Shown here one piece after another: positions 37,174-45,965 of a DNA stretch of 64,000 nt; the first letter of the stretch is position 1; each line of letters begins with the position of its first letter. The position numbers and the translations under genes are program-made. The notes under the pieces were generated by a model. That model searched no databases. It worked only from the letters and a program-made list of their open reading frames with translations, and was not told the DNA's origin. Source of the stretch: an uncultured Bacteroidota bacterium (GTDB lineage: Bacteria > Bacteroidota > Bacteroidia > Flavobacteriales > Flavobacteriaceae); the NCBI GenBank assembly GCA_902602415.1, contig CACKQW010000001.1, forward strand, positions 86,342 through 150,341, written 5' to 3'.

Positions 37174-37195
37174 GAAAAAAAGTTATTAACTTTTT
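37174..37195 (-). terminator. Putative intrinsic terminator after the nucleoside transporter gene
   Basis: On the minus strand AAAAAGTT, loop AAT, AACTTTTT and further T overlap the transporter stop codon. The stem is AT-rich and therefore weak on its own, but the T tract is good. It would separate the etf-nuclease-transporter unit from thyA. Confidence 0.5.
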
Positions 37196-38594
37196 AGCCA
37201 ATAATCATACCTGCAATTGTTGCTGATAATAATGATGCTAATGTTCCACCAATTAAAGCTTTAAACCCAAATTTTGAAAGGTTTTTTCTTTGCTTAGGCT
37301 CTAATGCTCCAATTCCTCCAATTTGAATTCCAATAGAGGCAAAATTTGCAAAGCCACATAACATATAGGTTGCTATTATTATTGATTTTTGATAATTCAA
37401 ATGAATAACACTTGTTGCATCTTTTAATCCAGATAATTGGATATATCCTATGAATTCACTGGCAGCAAGTTTAATTCCTAGCAGTTGTCCCATCAGGGTA
37501 CAATCTTCTTTTGCCACTCCAATTAGCCACATGAAAGGTGAAAATATATATCCTAAAATTAGTTCAAGGGATAAATTGCTATAAACTGTATTTTTTAAAA
37601 TCCAATCATTAATATTGGTTATTGATCCAAACCCATTAAGTAAATAATTAACAAGTGCTATAAAAGCAATAAATACAAGTAGCATAGCAGCGATATTTGC
37701 AGCAAGTTTTAGTCCCTCAGAGGTGCCAATCGAAATCGCATCAAGAAAATTGGCACCAATTTTATTTTGTGAAATTTTAATATTAGTATTAATTTTTTCT
37801 GTTTCTGGGTATAATATCTTAGAAATAACTATTGCCCCAGGTGCAGCCATAACAGAGGCCGTCAATAGATGCTTCGCATAAAAAACTTTCATTTCGGGAT
37901 CATCTCCGCCCAAGAAACCAATATATGCAGCTAAGACGCCACCGGCTACTGTGGCCATCCCCCCAATCATTACCAATAAAATTTCCGATTTGGACATTTT
38001 TTCTAAATAAGCCTTAATCATCAGTGGTGATTCTGTTTGTCCCAAAAATATGTTACCAGCAACACTTAAACTTTCTGGTCCTGAAACGCCCAAAAGCTTG
38101 GATAATAGAAAAGCCATTGCTTTTACAATTTTTTGAATAATTCCTAAATAAAATAATATCGATGTAAGCGCTGCGAAAAATATTACTGTTGGCAAAATTG
38201 AAAATATAAATACATTTCCAAAGTTTTCAGGGCTAACTAGATCTCCAAATAGGAATTTTGTTCCCTCCATTGTGAAGTCCAAAATTTTTACAAAGACCTT
38301 TCCTGCACTTTCAAAAACAGCTTTGATCCATGAAACCTTTAAAACACCAATCGCAAGTATCAATTGAAGTAACAGTCCAGTAATCGCATTTTTCCAATTA
38401 ATAGCTTTCTTATTAGAACTTAAAAAATAAGTTAACAGTATTAAAAAAGTAACACCTATGCATCCCCTGTAAAAACTCTCAAATCCAAAACCTTGGCTTG
38501 GATAAATATCACTTGTTTGGGAAAATGAATCAGTACTAAAGAATACTAATAAAAGTAGGATTAAAAATATTTTATTTTCTTTTAGAAATTTCAT
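37194..38594 (-). CDS. Concentrative nucleoside transporter (NupC/CNT family)
   Basis: 466 residues, about ten to eleven membrane segments. GFESFYRGCIGV, a Nucleos_tra2 N-terminal region, the gate domain and GGMATVAGGVLAAYIGFLGG in the core (family motif), then SEFIGYIQL and CGFANFASIGIQIGGIGAL near the C terminus. It is a Na+- or H+-coupled importer of nucleosides. A leading hydrophobic stretch ending FSQ may be an extra signal-like segment. Nucleoside uptake fits the two deoxynucleoside kinases elsewhere in the window. It overlaps the nuclease gene by 23 bases. Confidence 0.92.
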   Translation of the reverse strand: MKFLKENKIFLILLLLVFFSTDSFSQTSDIYPSQGFGFESFYRGCIGVTFLILLTYFLSSNKKAINWKNAITGLLLQLILAIGVLKVSWIKAVFESAGKVFVKILDFTMEGTKFLFGDLVSPENFGNVFIFSILPTVIFFAALTSILFYLGIIQKIVKAMAFLLSKLLGVSGPESLSVAGNIFLGQTESPLMIKAYLEKMSKSEILLVMIGGMATVAGGVLAAYIGFLGGDDPEMKVFYAKHLLTASVMAAPGAIVISKILYPETEKINTNIKISQNKIGANFLDAISIGTSEGLKLAANIAAMLLVFIAFIALVNYLLNGFGSITNINDWILKNTVYSNLSLELILGYIFSPFMWLIGVAKEDCTLMGQLLGIKLAASEFIGYIQLSGLKDATSVIHLNYQKSIIIATYMLCGFANFASIGIQIGGIGALEPKQRKNLSKFGFKALIGGTLASLLSATIAGMIIG

Positions 38595-39156
38595 CTCTTA
38601 TTTTTGCTGCTGATTCATAATCTTCATCATTAATTGCTGAATTTAAAAGTTCTTTGAGTTCTTCCAAAGATTTCTTATTAATTTCAATTTTTTTATCTTC
38701 AAACAAATCATTAATTAAAGATTTTTCTTCAACATTTTTTTCAATTTTTATTATGATTCCTGCCTTTTTTAATATCTTTTCATAGGTATATATTGGTGCA
38801 TCAAATCGAATTGCTAATGCGATAGCATCACTAGATCTTGAATCAATTATTTCTTCTTTGCCATCTCTTTCACAAATAACACTTGAAAAAAATACTCCGT
38901 CCTCCAATTTGTAAATAATAACTTTTTTAATTTTTATATCAAAAATGTTGCAGAAGTTTTTGAAAAGATCATGGGTTAGGGGACGAGGTGGTTTAATCTC
39001 TTTTTCTATTGCAATAGCAATGGATTGTGCTTCATTAGTTCCAATTACAATAGGAAGTTTTCTTTCACCTTCAGATTCACTTAAAATTAATGCATATGCT
39101 CCATTTTCTGTTTGGCTATATGAGATTCCATTAATATGTAATTCAATGAGATTCAT
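38572..39156 (-). CDS. Bifunctional nuclease family protein (DUF151) with UVR motif
   Basis: 194 residues. An N-terminal DUF151 domain (about 1-135, with LPIVIGTNEAQSIAIA, RPLTHDLF and SRSSDAIALAIR), and a C-terminal UvrB/UvrC-type helical motif (about 160-192, with LLNSAINDEDYESAAKIRDE). This pairing is usual for Bacteroidota. Plant and bacterial members have been reported to have DNase/RNase activity, but the physiological role is not established. Overlaps the nucleoside transporter by 23 bases. Confidence 0.9.
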   Translation of the reverse strand: MNLIELHINGISYSQTENGAYALILSESEGERKLPIVIGTNEAQSIAIAIEKEIKPPRPLTHDLFKNFCNIFDIKIKKVIIYKLEDGVFFSSVICERDGKEEIIDSRSSDAIALAIRFDAPIYTYEKILKKAGIIIKIEKNVEEKSLINDLFEDKKIEINKKSLEELKELLNSAINDEDYESAAKIRDEISKRK

Positions 39157-39158
39157 AT

Positions 39159-40118
39159 TTATGAGTTTAAGGATTTAAATTCTTTTATCTTACTAATTAA
39201 ATCAGGAACTACTTCAAATGCATCTCCGACAATTCCATAATCTGCAGCTTTAAAAAATGGAGCTTCAGGATCAGTATTGATCACTACCTTAGTTTTAGAA
39301 GCATTAACTCCAGCAAGATGTTGAATAGCTCCAGAAATACCAATTGCAACATACAGATTGGATGAAACAGGTTTCCCCGTCTGCCCAACATGTTCACTGT
39401 GAGGTCTCCATCCTAGATCTGAAACAGGCTTTGAACAAGCAGTAGCGCCACCTAAAACATCAGCTAAATCTTCAACCAAGTACCAGTTTTCCGGTCCCTT
39501 CAAGCCCCTTCCTCCAGAAACCACTATATCTGCATCAGAAATAGATATTTTATTTTCAGATTTTTCAATTGATGTTACATTATTCAAAGGACTAGTCATT
39601 TCAAAATTTATTTCTTCAATTTCTGCTAAGACAGATTTCTTTATTATTTCAAATGAATTTTTTGCAACGGAAAGAATTACATTTTTTTCTAACGCCTCAA
39701 CTGTTTCAAATGCTTTATTCGTAAATGAGTTTCTAACTACTTTAATTGAAGACTTTGATTCAATTTTCGAAATTACATTTGATATGTATGATGCATTTAA
39801 CTTTACTGAAAGTATTCCCCCAAGATATCTGGAGTTTGAACTTGAGCTCAAAATTAAAAATCTAAATTTTTCATTAAAAATTTTTGATATATATTCTGAA
39901 TAAATAGTAACATCAAAATTTAAATAATTTTTGTTTTTGTAGTGATATGTTTTTTTTACTCCATAGTTGGAAAGTTCTTCGGCATTGTCAGCATTAAAGC
40001 ATACAGCATGTACTTCTAGTTCCAAAGTGTTTGCAATAAGAGAGGCATATGAAGCTAACTCAAAACAGTCTTTTTTTAGTTTTCCTTTTTCAGATTCAGC
40101 ATAAAGTAAAATACACAT
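39159..40118 (-). CDS. etfA: Electron transfer flavoprotein subunit alpha
   Basis: 319 residues. The C-terminal FAD-binding domain contains VVSGGRGLKGPENW, SDLGWRPHSEHVGQTGKPV and the terminal YVAIGISGAIQHLAG and DPEAPFFKAADYGIVGD signatures. With EtfB it carries electrons from acyl-CoA and related dehydrogenases to the quinone pool via ETF-QO. It follows etfB with a one-base gap. Confidence 0.97.
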   Translation of the reverse strand: MCILLYAESEKGKLKKDCFELASYASLIANTLELEVHAVCFNADNAEELSNYGVKKTYHYKNKNYLNFDVTIYSEYISKIFNEKFRFLILSSSSNSRYLGGILSVKLNASYISNVISKIESKSSIKVVRNSFTNKAFETVEALEKNVILSVAKNSFEIIKKSVLAEIEEINFEMTSPLNNVTSIEKSENKISISDADIVVSGGRGLKGPENWYLVEDLADVLGGATACSKPVSDLGWRPHSEHVGQTGKPVSSNLYVAIGISGAIQHLAGVNASKTKVVINTDPEAPFFKAADYGIVGDAFEVVPDLISKIKEFKSLNS

Positions 40119-40119
40119 A

Positions 40120-40866
40120 TCAAATAACTTTTGCTTCTTTGTTTAATAGCTCAATTAATTTATCAACATTATCGCTTGGAATTAATGTAACTTTATTTTT
40201 GGTTGAAGGTTTTTCAAATTTAACTGTTACCGAGGATATTTTAAATCCATAATCTTCAATAACGATAAGCTCCTTTTTTCTCGCCATCATAATACCTCTC
40301 ATATTTGGAATCCTTAAATCTTTTTCTTCAACTATACCTTTTTGCGAGCTGATGATGAGTGGCAATGATGTTGAAATATTTTCAACACCACCCTCAATTT
40401 CTCTAACTGCTTTAACATTGCCATTATCAATATCAAGGGATGTACATTTGTCAATAAAATTGATACTGGAAAGTGCAGAAACCATTCCAGGAACCATGCC
40501 TCCATTATAATCAATAGATTCTCTACCCATAATAATTAAGTCATATTTATTTGATTCTAAATATTTTGCAATCGATTTGGAAACGACTTTTGAGCATTTA
40601 GGATTGGTATTTATTCTTACAGCTTTATCTGCACCAATTGCTAAAGCTTTTCGTAATGTTTGTTCAGTATTTTTTAGTCCAACATTTAAAACATCAACTG
40701 TAGCACCCATTTTTTCTTTAAACCAGATTGCTCTAATAAGTCCAAACTCGTCATTAGGGTTAATTATAAATTGTATACCATCACTGTCAAAGGATTTATT
40801 CTCGTCACAAAAATTAATTTTTGAAGTTGTGTCAGGAACATGGCTAATACAAACCAAAATCTTCAT
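40120..40866 (-). CDS. etfB: Electron transfer flavoprotein subunit beta
   Basis: 248 residues. MKILVCISHVPDTTSKI start, NPNDEFGLIRAIW, the AMP-binding region DLIIMGRESIDYNGG, and the GGVENISTSLPLIISSQKG signature loop. It forms the ETF heterodimer with EtfA. It starts the minus-strand unit etfB-etfA-nuclease-transporter and is divergent from pdhB. Confidence 0.97.
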   Translation of the reverse strand: MKILVCISHVPDTTSKINFCDENKSFDSDGIQFIINPNDEFGLIRAIWFKEKMGATVDVLNVGLKNTEQTLRKALAIGADKAVRINTNPKCSKVVSKSIAKYLESNKYDLIIMGRESIDYNGGMVPGMVSALSSINFIDKCTSLDIDNGNVKAVREIEGGVENISTSLPLIISSQKGIVEEKDLRIPNMRGIMMARKKELIVIEDYGFKISSVTVKFEKPSTKNKVTLIPSDNVDKLIELLNKEAKVI

Positions 40867-40888
40867 AAAAAATAAAAATATTAGACTT

Positions 40889-40896
40889 CAAATTTA
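40889..40896 (-). promoter_or_regulatory. Putative -7 promoter box for etfB
   Basis: The minus strand reads TAAATTTG, matching TAnnTTTG, with a predicted 19-base leader. It is one arm of a small inverted repeat CAAATT-TACG-AATTTG (40889-40904), so a regulator site or small hairpin may overlap the promoter. Confidence 0.4.
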
Positions 40897-40969
40897 CGAA
40901 TTTGTGATTCAATAAACTTTATTTGCCAAATATTTTTCAGTTAATAATAATTTATTATTAATCCTTTAG

Positions 40970-40977
40970 TATTTTTG
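40970..40977 (+). promoter_or_regulatory. Putative -7 promoter box for pdhB
   Basis: TATTTTTG matches TAnnTTTG. The predicted start near 40981 gives a leader of about ten bases to the ATG at 40992, and it places the alternative GTG start (40977) inside the promoter. Confidence 0.5.
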
Positions 40978-40991
40978 TGAAAATTTTAATT

Positions 40992-41969
40992 ATGAGGACT
41001 CTACAATTCAGGGAAGCTGTTTGTGAAGCAATGAGTGAGGAGATGAGAAATGATGAAAGAATCTATCTCATGGGTGAAGAGGTTGCAGAATATAACGGAG
41101 CATATAAGGCCTCAAAAGGCATGCTTGATGAATTTGGTCCTAAAAGAGTAATTGATACACCCATTTCTGAGTTAGGTTTTGCTGGTATAGCAATAGGATC
41201 TACTATGACCGGAAACCGTCCGATTGTTGAGTATATGACATTTAATTTTTCTCTTGTCGGAATTGACCAAATAATTAATAACGCTGCTAAAATTCGACAA
41301 ATGTCTGGCGGTCAGTTTAAATGCCCAATTGTATTTCGGGGCCCCACAGGCTCTGCTGGTCAGTTAGCTGCTACACACTCACAAGCTTTTGAAAATTGGT
41401 TTGCTAACACCCCTGGTTTAAAAGTAATAGTTCCATCCAATCCTTATGATGCCAAGGGGTTGTTAAAATCAGCTATTAGAGACGATGACCCTGTAATTTT
41501 TATGGAAAGTGAACAAATGTATGGTGACAAGGGGGAGGTACCTGAGGGGGAATACACAATACCCATTGGCTTGGCTGATATCAAAAGAGAGGGTAATGAC
41601 GTTACTATTGTTTCGTTTGGAAAAATTATAAAAGAGGCATTCAAAGCAGCTGAGCTTTTATCAAGTGAAGGAATTGAGTGTGAAATTATTGACCTTAGAA
41701 CTGTACGACCTATGGATCACAAGACAATTATTGATTCGGTTAAAAAAACAAACAGACTAGTAATTTTAGAAGAGGCATGGCCTTTTGGTAATGTTTCAAC
41801 CGAAATAACTTATCAAGTTCAATCACAAGCATTTGATTATTTAGATGCTCCAATTGAAAAGATTAATACAGCTGATACTCCTGCTCCCTACTCACCAGTT
41901 TTACTACAAGAGTGGCTCCCAAATAGTAATGATGTGATAAATGCTGTAAAGAAGGTGCTTTACAAATAA
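40992..41969 (+). CDS. Pyruvate dehydrogenase complex E1 component, beta subunit
   Basis: 325 residues from the ATG at 40992 (MRTLQFREAVCEAMSEEM, the usual flavobacterial start); the GTG at 40977 overlaps the promoter. YLMGEEVAEYNGAYKASKGM, DTPISELGFAGIAIG, FRGPTGSAGQLAATHSQ and IDLRTVRPMD mark the transketolase-like E1 beta chain. It decarboxylates pyruvate with the alpha subunit, which is not in the window. Stand-alone pdhB genes are normal in this class. Confidence 0.95.
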   Translation: MRTLQFREAVCEAMSEEMRNDERIYLMGEEVAEYNGAYKASKGMLDEFGPKRVIDTPISELGFAGIAIGSTMTGNRPIVEYMTFNFSLVGIDQIINNAAKIRQMSGGQFKCPIVFRGPTGSAGQLAATHSQAFENWFANTPGLKVIVPSNPYDAKGLLKSAIRDDDPVIFMESEQMYGDKGEVPEGEYTIPIGLADIKREGNDVTIVSFGKIIKEAFKAAELLSSEGIECEIIDLRTVRPMDHKTIIDSVKKTNRLVILEEAWPFGNVSTEITYQVQSQAFDYLDAPIEKINTADTPAPYSPVLLQEWLPNSNDVINAVKKVLYK

Positions 41970-42003
41970 TTAGAAGAGTTTTCGCAAATTAACTCGATTT
42001 CAC

Positions 42004-42011
42004 TATTTTTG
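42004..42011 (+). promoter_or_regulatory. Putative -7 promoter box for the membrane pyrophosphatase
   Basis: TATTTTTG matches TAnnTTTG, with a predicted leader of about 18 bases to the ATG at 42034. Confidence 0.45.
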
Positions 42012-42033
42012 CGACCAATTTAAAAAAATACAT

Positions 42034-44439
42034 ATGGATGCTATGATGATTTACATGCCTATAATAATGTCAGTTTTAGGACTTATTTATGTTTTTATTC
42101 GAAGATCTTGGGTCCTCAAACAAGACTCCGGTGATGGTAAAATGAAAGAAATCTCAGATCATATTTATGAGGGAGCCCTTGCCTTTTTGAATGCTGAGTA
42201 CAGATTACTCTCAGTTTTTGTTCTAATTGTTAGTGTTGTTTTGGCGGGTATATCATTTGTTGTTCCAACAACGCATATTTTAATTGTTGTTTCATTTATT
42301 TTTGGGGCATTCTTTTCTGCATTTGCAGGAAATATTGGGATGAAAATAGCCACTAAAACTAATGTCAGAACAACTCAGGCGGCTAAATCATCACTGCCTG
42401 AAGCTTTAAAAATTTCCTTTGCTGGTGGTACTGTTATGGGATTGGGTGTTGCTGGTCTTGCAGTTTTAGGCTTAACTACATTCTTTATAATATTTTTTCA
42501 ATACTTCATGGGTGGAGTTTGGTCTGCTAGTGATTATGGTTCACCAAGTGATACCATGATTGTTGTTTTAGAAACTCTTGCGGGTTTTTCATTGGGTGCA
42601 GAATCGATAGCCCTTTTCGCTAGAGTTGGTGGTGGAATTTATACCAAAGCAGCTGATGTAGGTGCTGATTTGGTTGGTAAGGTAGAAGCCGGTATCCCTG
42701 AGGATGATCCTAGAAACCCAGCTACAATTGCTGATAATGTTGGGGATAATGTTGGGGACGTTGCAGGAATGGGCGCAGATTTATTTGGGTCTTATGTTGC
42801 TACAGTTTTAGCAGCAATGGTATTAGGTAATTATGTAATTATTGATATGGGTGGTATGATTGAAGACTCTTTTGGAGGAATTGGCCCTATTTTATTGCCA
42901 ATGGCCATTGCTGGACTAGGTATAATTATATCCTTAATCGGGACATTATTTGTAAAAATAAATTCTAATAGTGCTAAAGAAGCAGAAGTTATGGGAGCTC
43001 TCAATAAAGGGAATGGAATTTCAATATTTCTAGTTGCTATTTCATCTTATTTCCTCATTGATTATATGTTACCAGAAACTTTACAGATGGAGTTTTTTGG
43101 GGAAGGTATCAAAGATATTTCTTCTTTGAATGTATTTTTAGCTGCTTTAACAGGATTAATTGTTGGTTGGTTTATTTCTACTATTACTGAGTATTATACT
43201 GGTTTGGGCAAAAAACCAGTTTTGGAAATTGTTCAAAAATCAAGTACCGGGGCAGCTACAAATATTATCGCTGGACTTGCCACAGGTATGATCTCAACAT
43301 TTGGGTCTGTCATACTATTTGCCGCTGCAATTTGGGCAGCCTATGCTTTTGCTGGGTTCTATGGTGTAGCATTATCTGCATCAGCGATGATGGCCACTAC
43401 TGGAATGCAACTTGCAATTGATGCTTTTGGCCCAATCTCTGATAATGCTGGTGGTGTAGCAGAAATGAGTGGTCAAAAACCAATTGTACGAGAAAGAACT
43501 GATATTCTTGATTCTGTTGGTAACACTACAGCTGCAACTGGTAAGGGTTTTGCAATTGCCTCTGCAGCACTAACATCTCTCGCTTTATTTGCTGCATATG
43601 TTACATTTACTGGAATTGAGGGAATTAATATTTTTAAAGCACCTGTTTTAGCAATGTTATTTATTGGGGGAATGGTTCCAGTTGTTTTCTCAGCTTTAGC
43701 TATGAACGCTGTTGGTAAAGCTGCTATGGAAATGGTATATGAAGTTAGAAGACAATTTAAAGAAATTCCAGGTATAATGAAAGGAAAGGCTAAGCCTGAG
43801 TATGACAAATGTGTTGACATTTCTACTAAAGCGTCTTTAAAAGAAATGATGTTACCTGGTATTTTAGCAATTGGTACTCCAATCATCATAACTGTCTTGC
43901 CAATGTTAATTGGAATTGAAAATCAGCAAATTGCAGAGATGCTTGGTGGATATATGGCAGGAGTTACAGTTAGTGGAGTTTTATGGGCTATTTTTCAAAA
44001 CAATGCTGGTGGAGCATGGGATAACGCAAAAAAATCTTTCGAAGCTGGTGTTGAAATAAATGGAAAAATGACTTTTAAGGGATCGGAAGCACACAAAGCC
44101 TCAGTAACTGGTGATACAGTTGGAGATCCATTTAAGGATACTTCTGGTCCATCTATGAATATACTTATTAAACTTACATGTTTGATTGGGCTTGTAATTG
44201 CACCAATTCTTGGTGGCCACTCTTCTGATTCGATTCAGAATACTGTTGACCGATCGGTTAATAAAGAGGTAATAATTGAAGCACAAAATAATGTTTGGAC
44301 AATGAAAATAACAACTGATCAAACAGATCTCTCAGGTTCTAAAAGCGATTCTGAAATAATTACTGGAACCAAAGAAGAAATAATTAATGAGGCAAAAAAA
44401 ATGGGTGTTAAGGATTTTGATGAATTTGTAAATAATTAA
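42034..44439 (+). CDS. hppA: Membrane-bound K+-dependent pyrophosphatase (Na+/H+-pumping)
   Basis: 801 residues with about 16 membrane helices. KAADVGADLVGKVEAGIPEDDPRNPATIADNVGDNVGD (core DVGADLVGKVE) is the pyrophosphate-binding signature, and SDNAGGVAEM and DTVGDPFKDTSGPS are the other metal/PPi sites. GNTTAATGKG has Ala500 and Gly503 where K+-independent enzymes have Lys and Thr, so K+ dependence is predicted. Na+ versus H+ pumping is not decided from sequence; Na+ is common in marine Bacteroidota. A soluble tail of about 55 residues follows the last helix. Confidence 0.95.
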   Translation: MDAMMIYMPIIMSVLGLIYVFIRRSWVLKQDSGDGKMKEISDHIYEGALAFLNAEYRLLSVFVLIVSVVLAGISFVVPTTHILIVVSFIFGAFFSAFAGNIGMKIATKTNVRTTQAAKSSLPEALKISFAGGTVMGLGVAGLAVLGLTTFFIIFFQYFMGGVWSASDYGSPSDTMIVVLETLAGFSLGAESIALFARVGGGIYTKAADVGADLVGKVEAGIPEDDPRNPATIADNVGDNVGDVAGMGADLFGSYVATVLAAMVLGNYVIIDMGGMIEDSFGGIGPILLPMAIAGLGIIISLIGTLFVKINSNSAKEAEVMGALNKGNGISIFLVAISSYFLIDYMLPETLQMEFFGEGIKDISSLNVFLAALTGLIVGWFISTITEYYTGLGKKPVLEIVQKSSTGAATNIIAGLATGMISTFGSVILFAAAIWAAYAFAGFYGVALSASAMMATTGMQLAIDAFGPISDNAGGVAEMSGQKPIVRERTDILDSVGNTTAATGKGFAIASAALTSLALFAAYVTFTGIEGINIFKAPVLAMLFIGGMVPVVFSALAMNAVGKAAMEMVYEVRRQFKEIPGIMKGKAKPEYDKCVDISTKASLKEMMLPGILAIGTPIIITVLPMLIGIENQQIAEMLGGYMAGVTVSGVLWAIFQNNAGGAWDNAKKSFEAGVEINGKMTFKGSEAHKASVTGDTVGDPFKDTSGPSMNILIKLTCLIGLVIAPILGGHSSDSIQNTVDRSVNKEVIIEAQNNVWTMKITTDQTDLSGSKSDSEIITGTKEEIINEAKKMGVKDFDEFVNN

Positions 44440-44467
44440 AATTTTAGCATTTTTGCTTAAAAATAAT

Positions 44468-44494
44468 AAAGGCCTCAATTTGACGCCTTTTTTT
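44468..44494. terminator. Terminator between the convergent hppA and deoxynucleoside kinase genes
   Basis: AAAGGC / GCCTTT six-pair stem with an 11-base loop, then seven T on the plus strand. The complementary strand also has T-rich sequence after the hairpin, so it may work in both directions. The T tract runs into the stop codon of the minus-strand gene. Confidence 0.65.
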
Positions 44495-45098
44495 ATTTGA
44501 TTTTGTCATCAATTAAAGAGATGATTTTTTCAAGGTCTTTTTTGTTTTCAACAAAATCTAAATCATCAATCTCTATAATTAGTAAGTTGCCTTTTTTGTA
44601 GTTATGAATCCACGCTTCATATCGTTCATTTAGCCTGCTCAAATAATCAATACTAATTGAGTTTTCATAATCTCTACCTCTTTTATGAATTTGTGAAACT
44701 AGGTTAGGAATTGAACTTCTTAAATAAATAAGTAAATCTGGGGCTGCAACATCTTCCTCCATTAAACTAAAAAGAGATTTATAATTTTCAAAGTCTCTAT
44801 TTGTCATTAATCCCATAGCATGAAGATTAGGAGCAAAGATATTTGAATCTTCATATATAGTTCTGTCCTGAATTACGTTAATCCCTTTTTTTTGAATATC
44901 CTTGATTTGTCTAAACCTACTATTTAAAAAATATATTTGAAGATTAAAACTCCACCTTTCCATTTGGTTGTAGAAATCATCTAAATAAGGGTTTTTTAAA
45001 ACATCCTCAAGTTCCTTTTTAAATTTATAATGTTTTGATAAAAGCTTTGTAAGAGTTGTCTTACCAGCACCAATATTTCCTGCTATTGCTATATGCAT
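44493..45098 (-). CDS. Deoxynucleoside kinase (dAK/dGK type)
   Basis: 201 residues. P-loop AGNIGAGKTTL at residues 5-15, QDRTIYEDSNIFAP with the DR motif, and LID-like KRGRDYENSISIDYL. The family phosphorylates deoxyadenosine, deoxyguanosine or deoxycytidine. It is a paralogue of the C-terminal half of the folK fusion at 22644, so there are two kinases for salvage. It is followed upstream by an exported protein of unknown function. Confidence 0.94.
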   Translation of the reverse strand: MHIAIAGNIGAGKTTLTKLLSKHYKFKKELEDVLKNPYLDDFYNQMERWSFNLQIYFLNSRFRQIKDIQKKGINVIQDRTIYEDSNIFAPNLHAMGLMTNRDFENYKSLFSLMEEDVAAPDLLIYLRSSIPNLVSQIHKRGRDYENSISIDYLSRLNERYEAWIHNYKKGNLLIIEIDDLDFVENKKDLEKIISLIDDKIK

Positions 45099-45101
45099 AT
45101 G

Positions 45102-45881
45102 CTAATTTTTTTTAATTAAAAATCTATTATAAAAATCCTCTTCATAAATATACAAGGATTCATTGATTACAAAAAAATCTTTAATAAATAATTTTGGTGT
45201 TTTGAATAAATTTATTTTTAATTCTTTTTTGTTTAGATATCCTACACTATCATCAGATGCCAAAAAAATATTTTTTTCAAAAAATCTTATTTTATTAAAC
45301 TTAGCAGAATTTGGAATTCTATAATCTAACAAACCATTATAGTCAACTTTCATTAATTCATTTGATGTTAAAATCCATAAGGAATTATAATCACTAATGA
45401 TATCATATAATTTCGCAGTTACTTTAATTTTTACATTGTTTAAAATTCTTTTTTTAATAAAATCATACTTTAATATCTCATCATTATTTTCATCAAAAAT
45501 CCAAATAAAGTTTTCATTGGAATTTGAAATATTTGTTACTTCAATATTATCAGTTAATTTATTGAAGTCCAGCTTAATAATCTCATTAAGTTTATTATCT
45601 AACAATATTAACACATTAAATTTTTCATACCATATTTTTATTTCCATTGGATTATAAAAGTCAATTTTTGTTATTTCTCCCATGTTAACACTGTTAAATC
45701 TTTCATTATTGTTTTTGATTAACTCCTGATTGCTTAAATAATAACAGTTGTCAAACTTGTCACAGTGTATTTTAATTTTATCATCAGCATTGATTAATTT
45801 TTTTGTCATTTCCAAATAAAACTTTTCCTGTGACGTACTGGAAAAGAATATGAATAGAAAAAAAATAATTAAATATCTCAT
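45102..45881 (-). CDS. Exported beta-rich protein of unknown function
   Basis: I chose the ATG at 45881 (259 residues), because it gives a clean signal peptide MRYLIIFFLFIFFSSTSQ; a TTG at 45896 adds five residues. The mature part has repeated short strands with the pattern of aromatic or hydrophobic residues ending in ILLDNKLNEI, IWIFDENNDEILKYD, LWILTSNELMKVD and IFLASDDSVGYL. This suggests an incomplete beta-propeller of the NHL/YncE kind (inference). It ends three bases before the deoxynucleoside kinase and is probably cotranscribed with it. Function unknown. Confidence 0.7.
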   Translation of the reverse strand: MRYLIIFFLFIFFSSTSQEKFYLEMTKKLINADDKIKIHCDKFDNCYYLSNQELIKNNNERFNSVNMGEITKIDFYNPMEIKIWYEKFNVLILLDNKLNEIIKLDFNKLTDNIEVTNISNSNENFIWIFDENNDEILKYDFIKKRILNNVKIKVTAKLYDIISDYNSLWILTSNELMKVDYNGLLDYRIPNSAKFNKIRFFEKNIFLASDDSVGYLNKKELKINLFKTPKLFIKDFFVINESLYIYEEDFYNRFLIKKN

Positions 45882-45924
45882 ATCATTAAAGTACAAAATA
45901 TTATGATTAATTTAACTCTGAATT

Positions 45925-45942
45925 AGATTAACAAGTTAATCT
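45925..45942. promoter_or_regulatory. Perfect dyad, candidate operator of the GLPGLI-alkB operon
   Basis: AGATTAAC-AA-GTTAATCT is a perfect 8+8 inverted repeat around two bases. It ends six bases before the putative -7 box (45949-45956) of the operon, in the -33 to -7 interval where a repressor would block polymerase. No T tract follows, so it is not a terminator. It is also 44 bases from the divergent start at 45881. Confidence 0.5.
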
Positions 45943-45948
45943 TACAAT

Positions 45949-45956
45949 TATATTTA
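45949..45956 (+). promoter_or_regulatory. Putative -7 promoter box of the GLPGLI-alkB-receptor operon
   Basis: TATATTTA, the same octamer as before the trp leader, one base off TAnnTTTG. It predicts a start near 45960 and a leader of about six bases. Confidence 0.35.
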
Positions 45957-45965
45957 CAATAAAAA

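Noticed and set aside
40977-40991. GTG start for pdhB
   Set aside because: The GTG overlaps the last base of the -7 box; the ATG at 40992 matches the usual start of the family.
43473-43889. 138-codon open frame on the minus strand inside the pyrophosphatase gene
   Set aside because: It lies wholly within a strongly conserved coding gene and its translation shows no family features; a shadow of biased codons.
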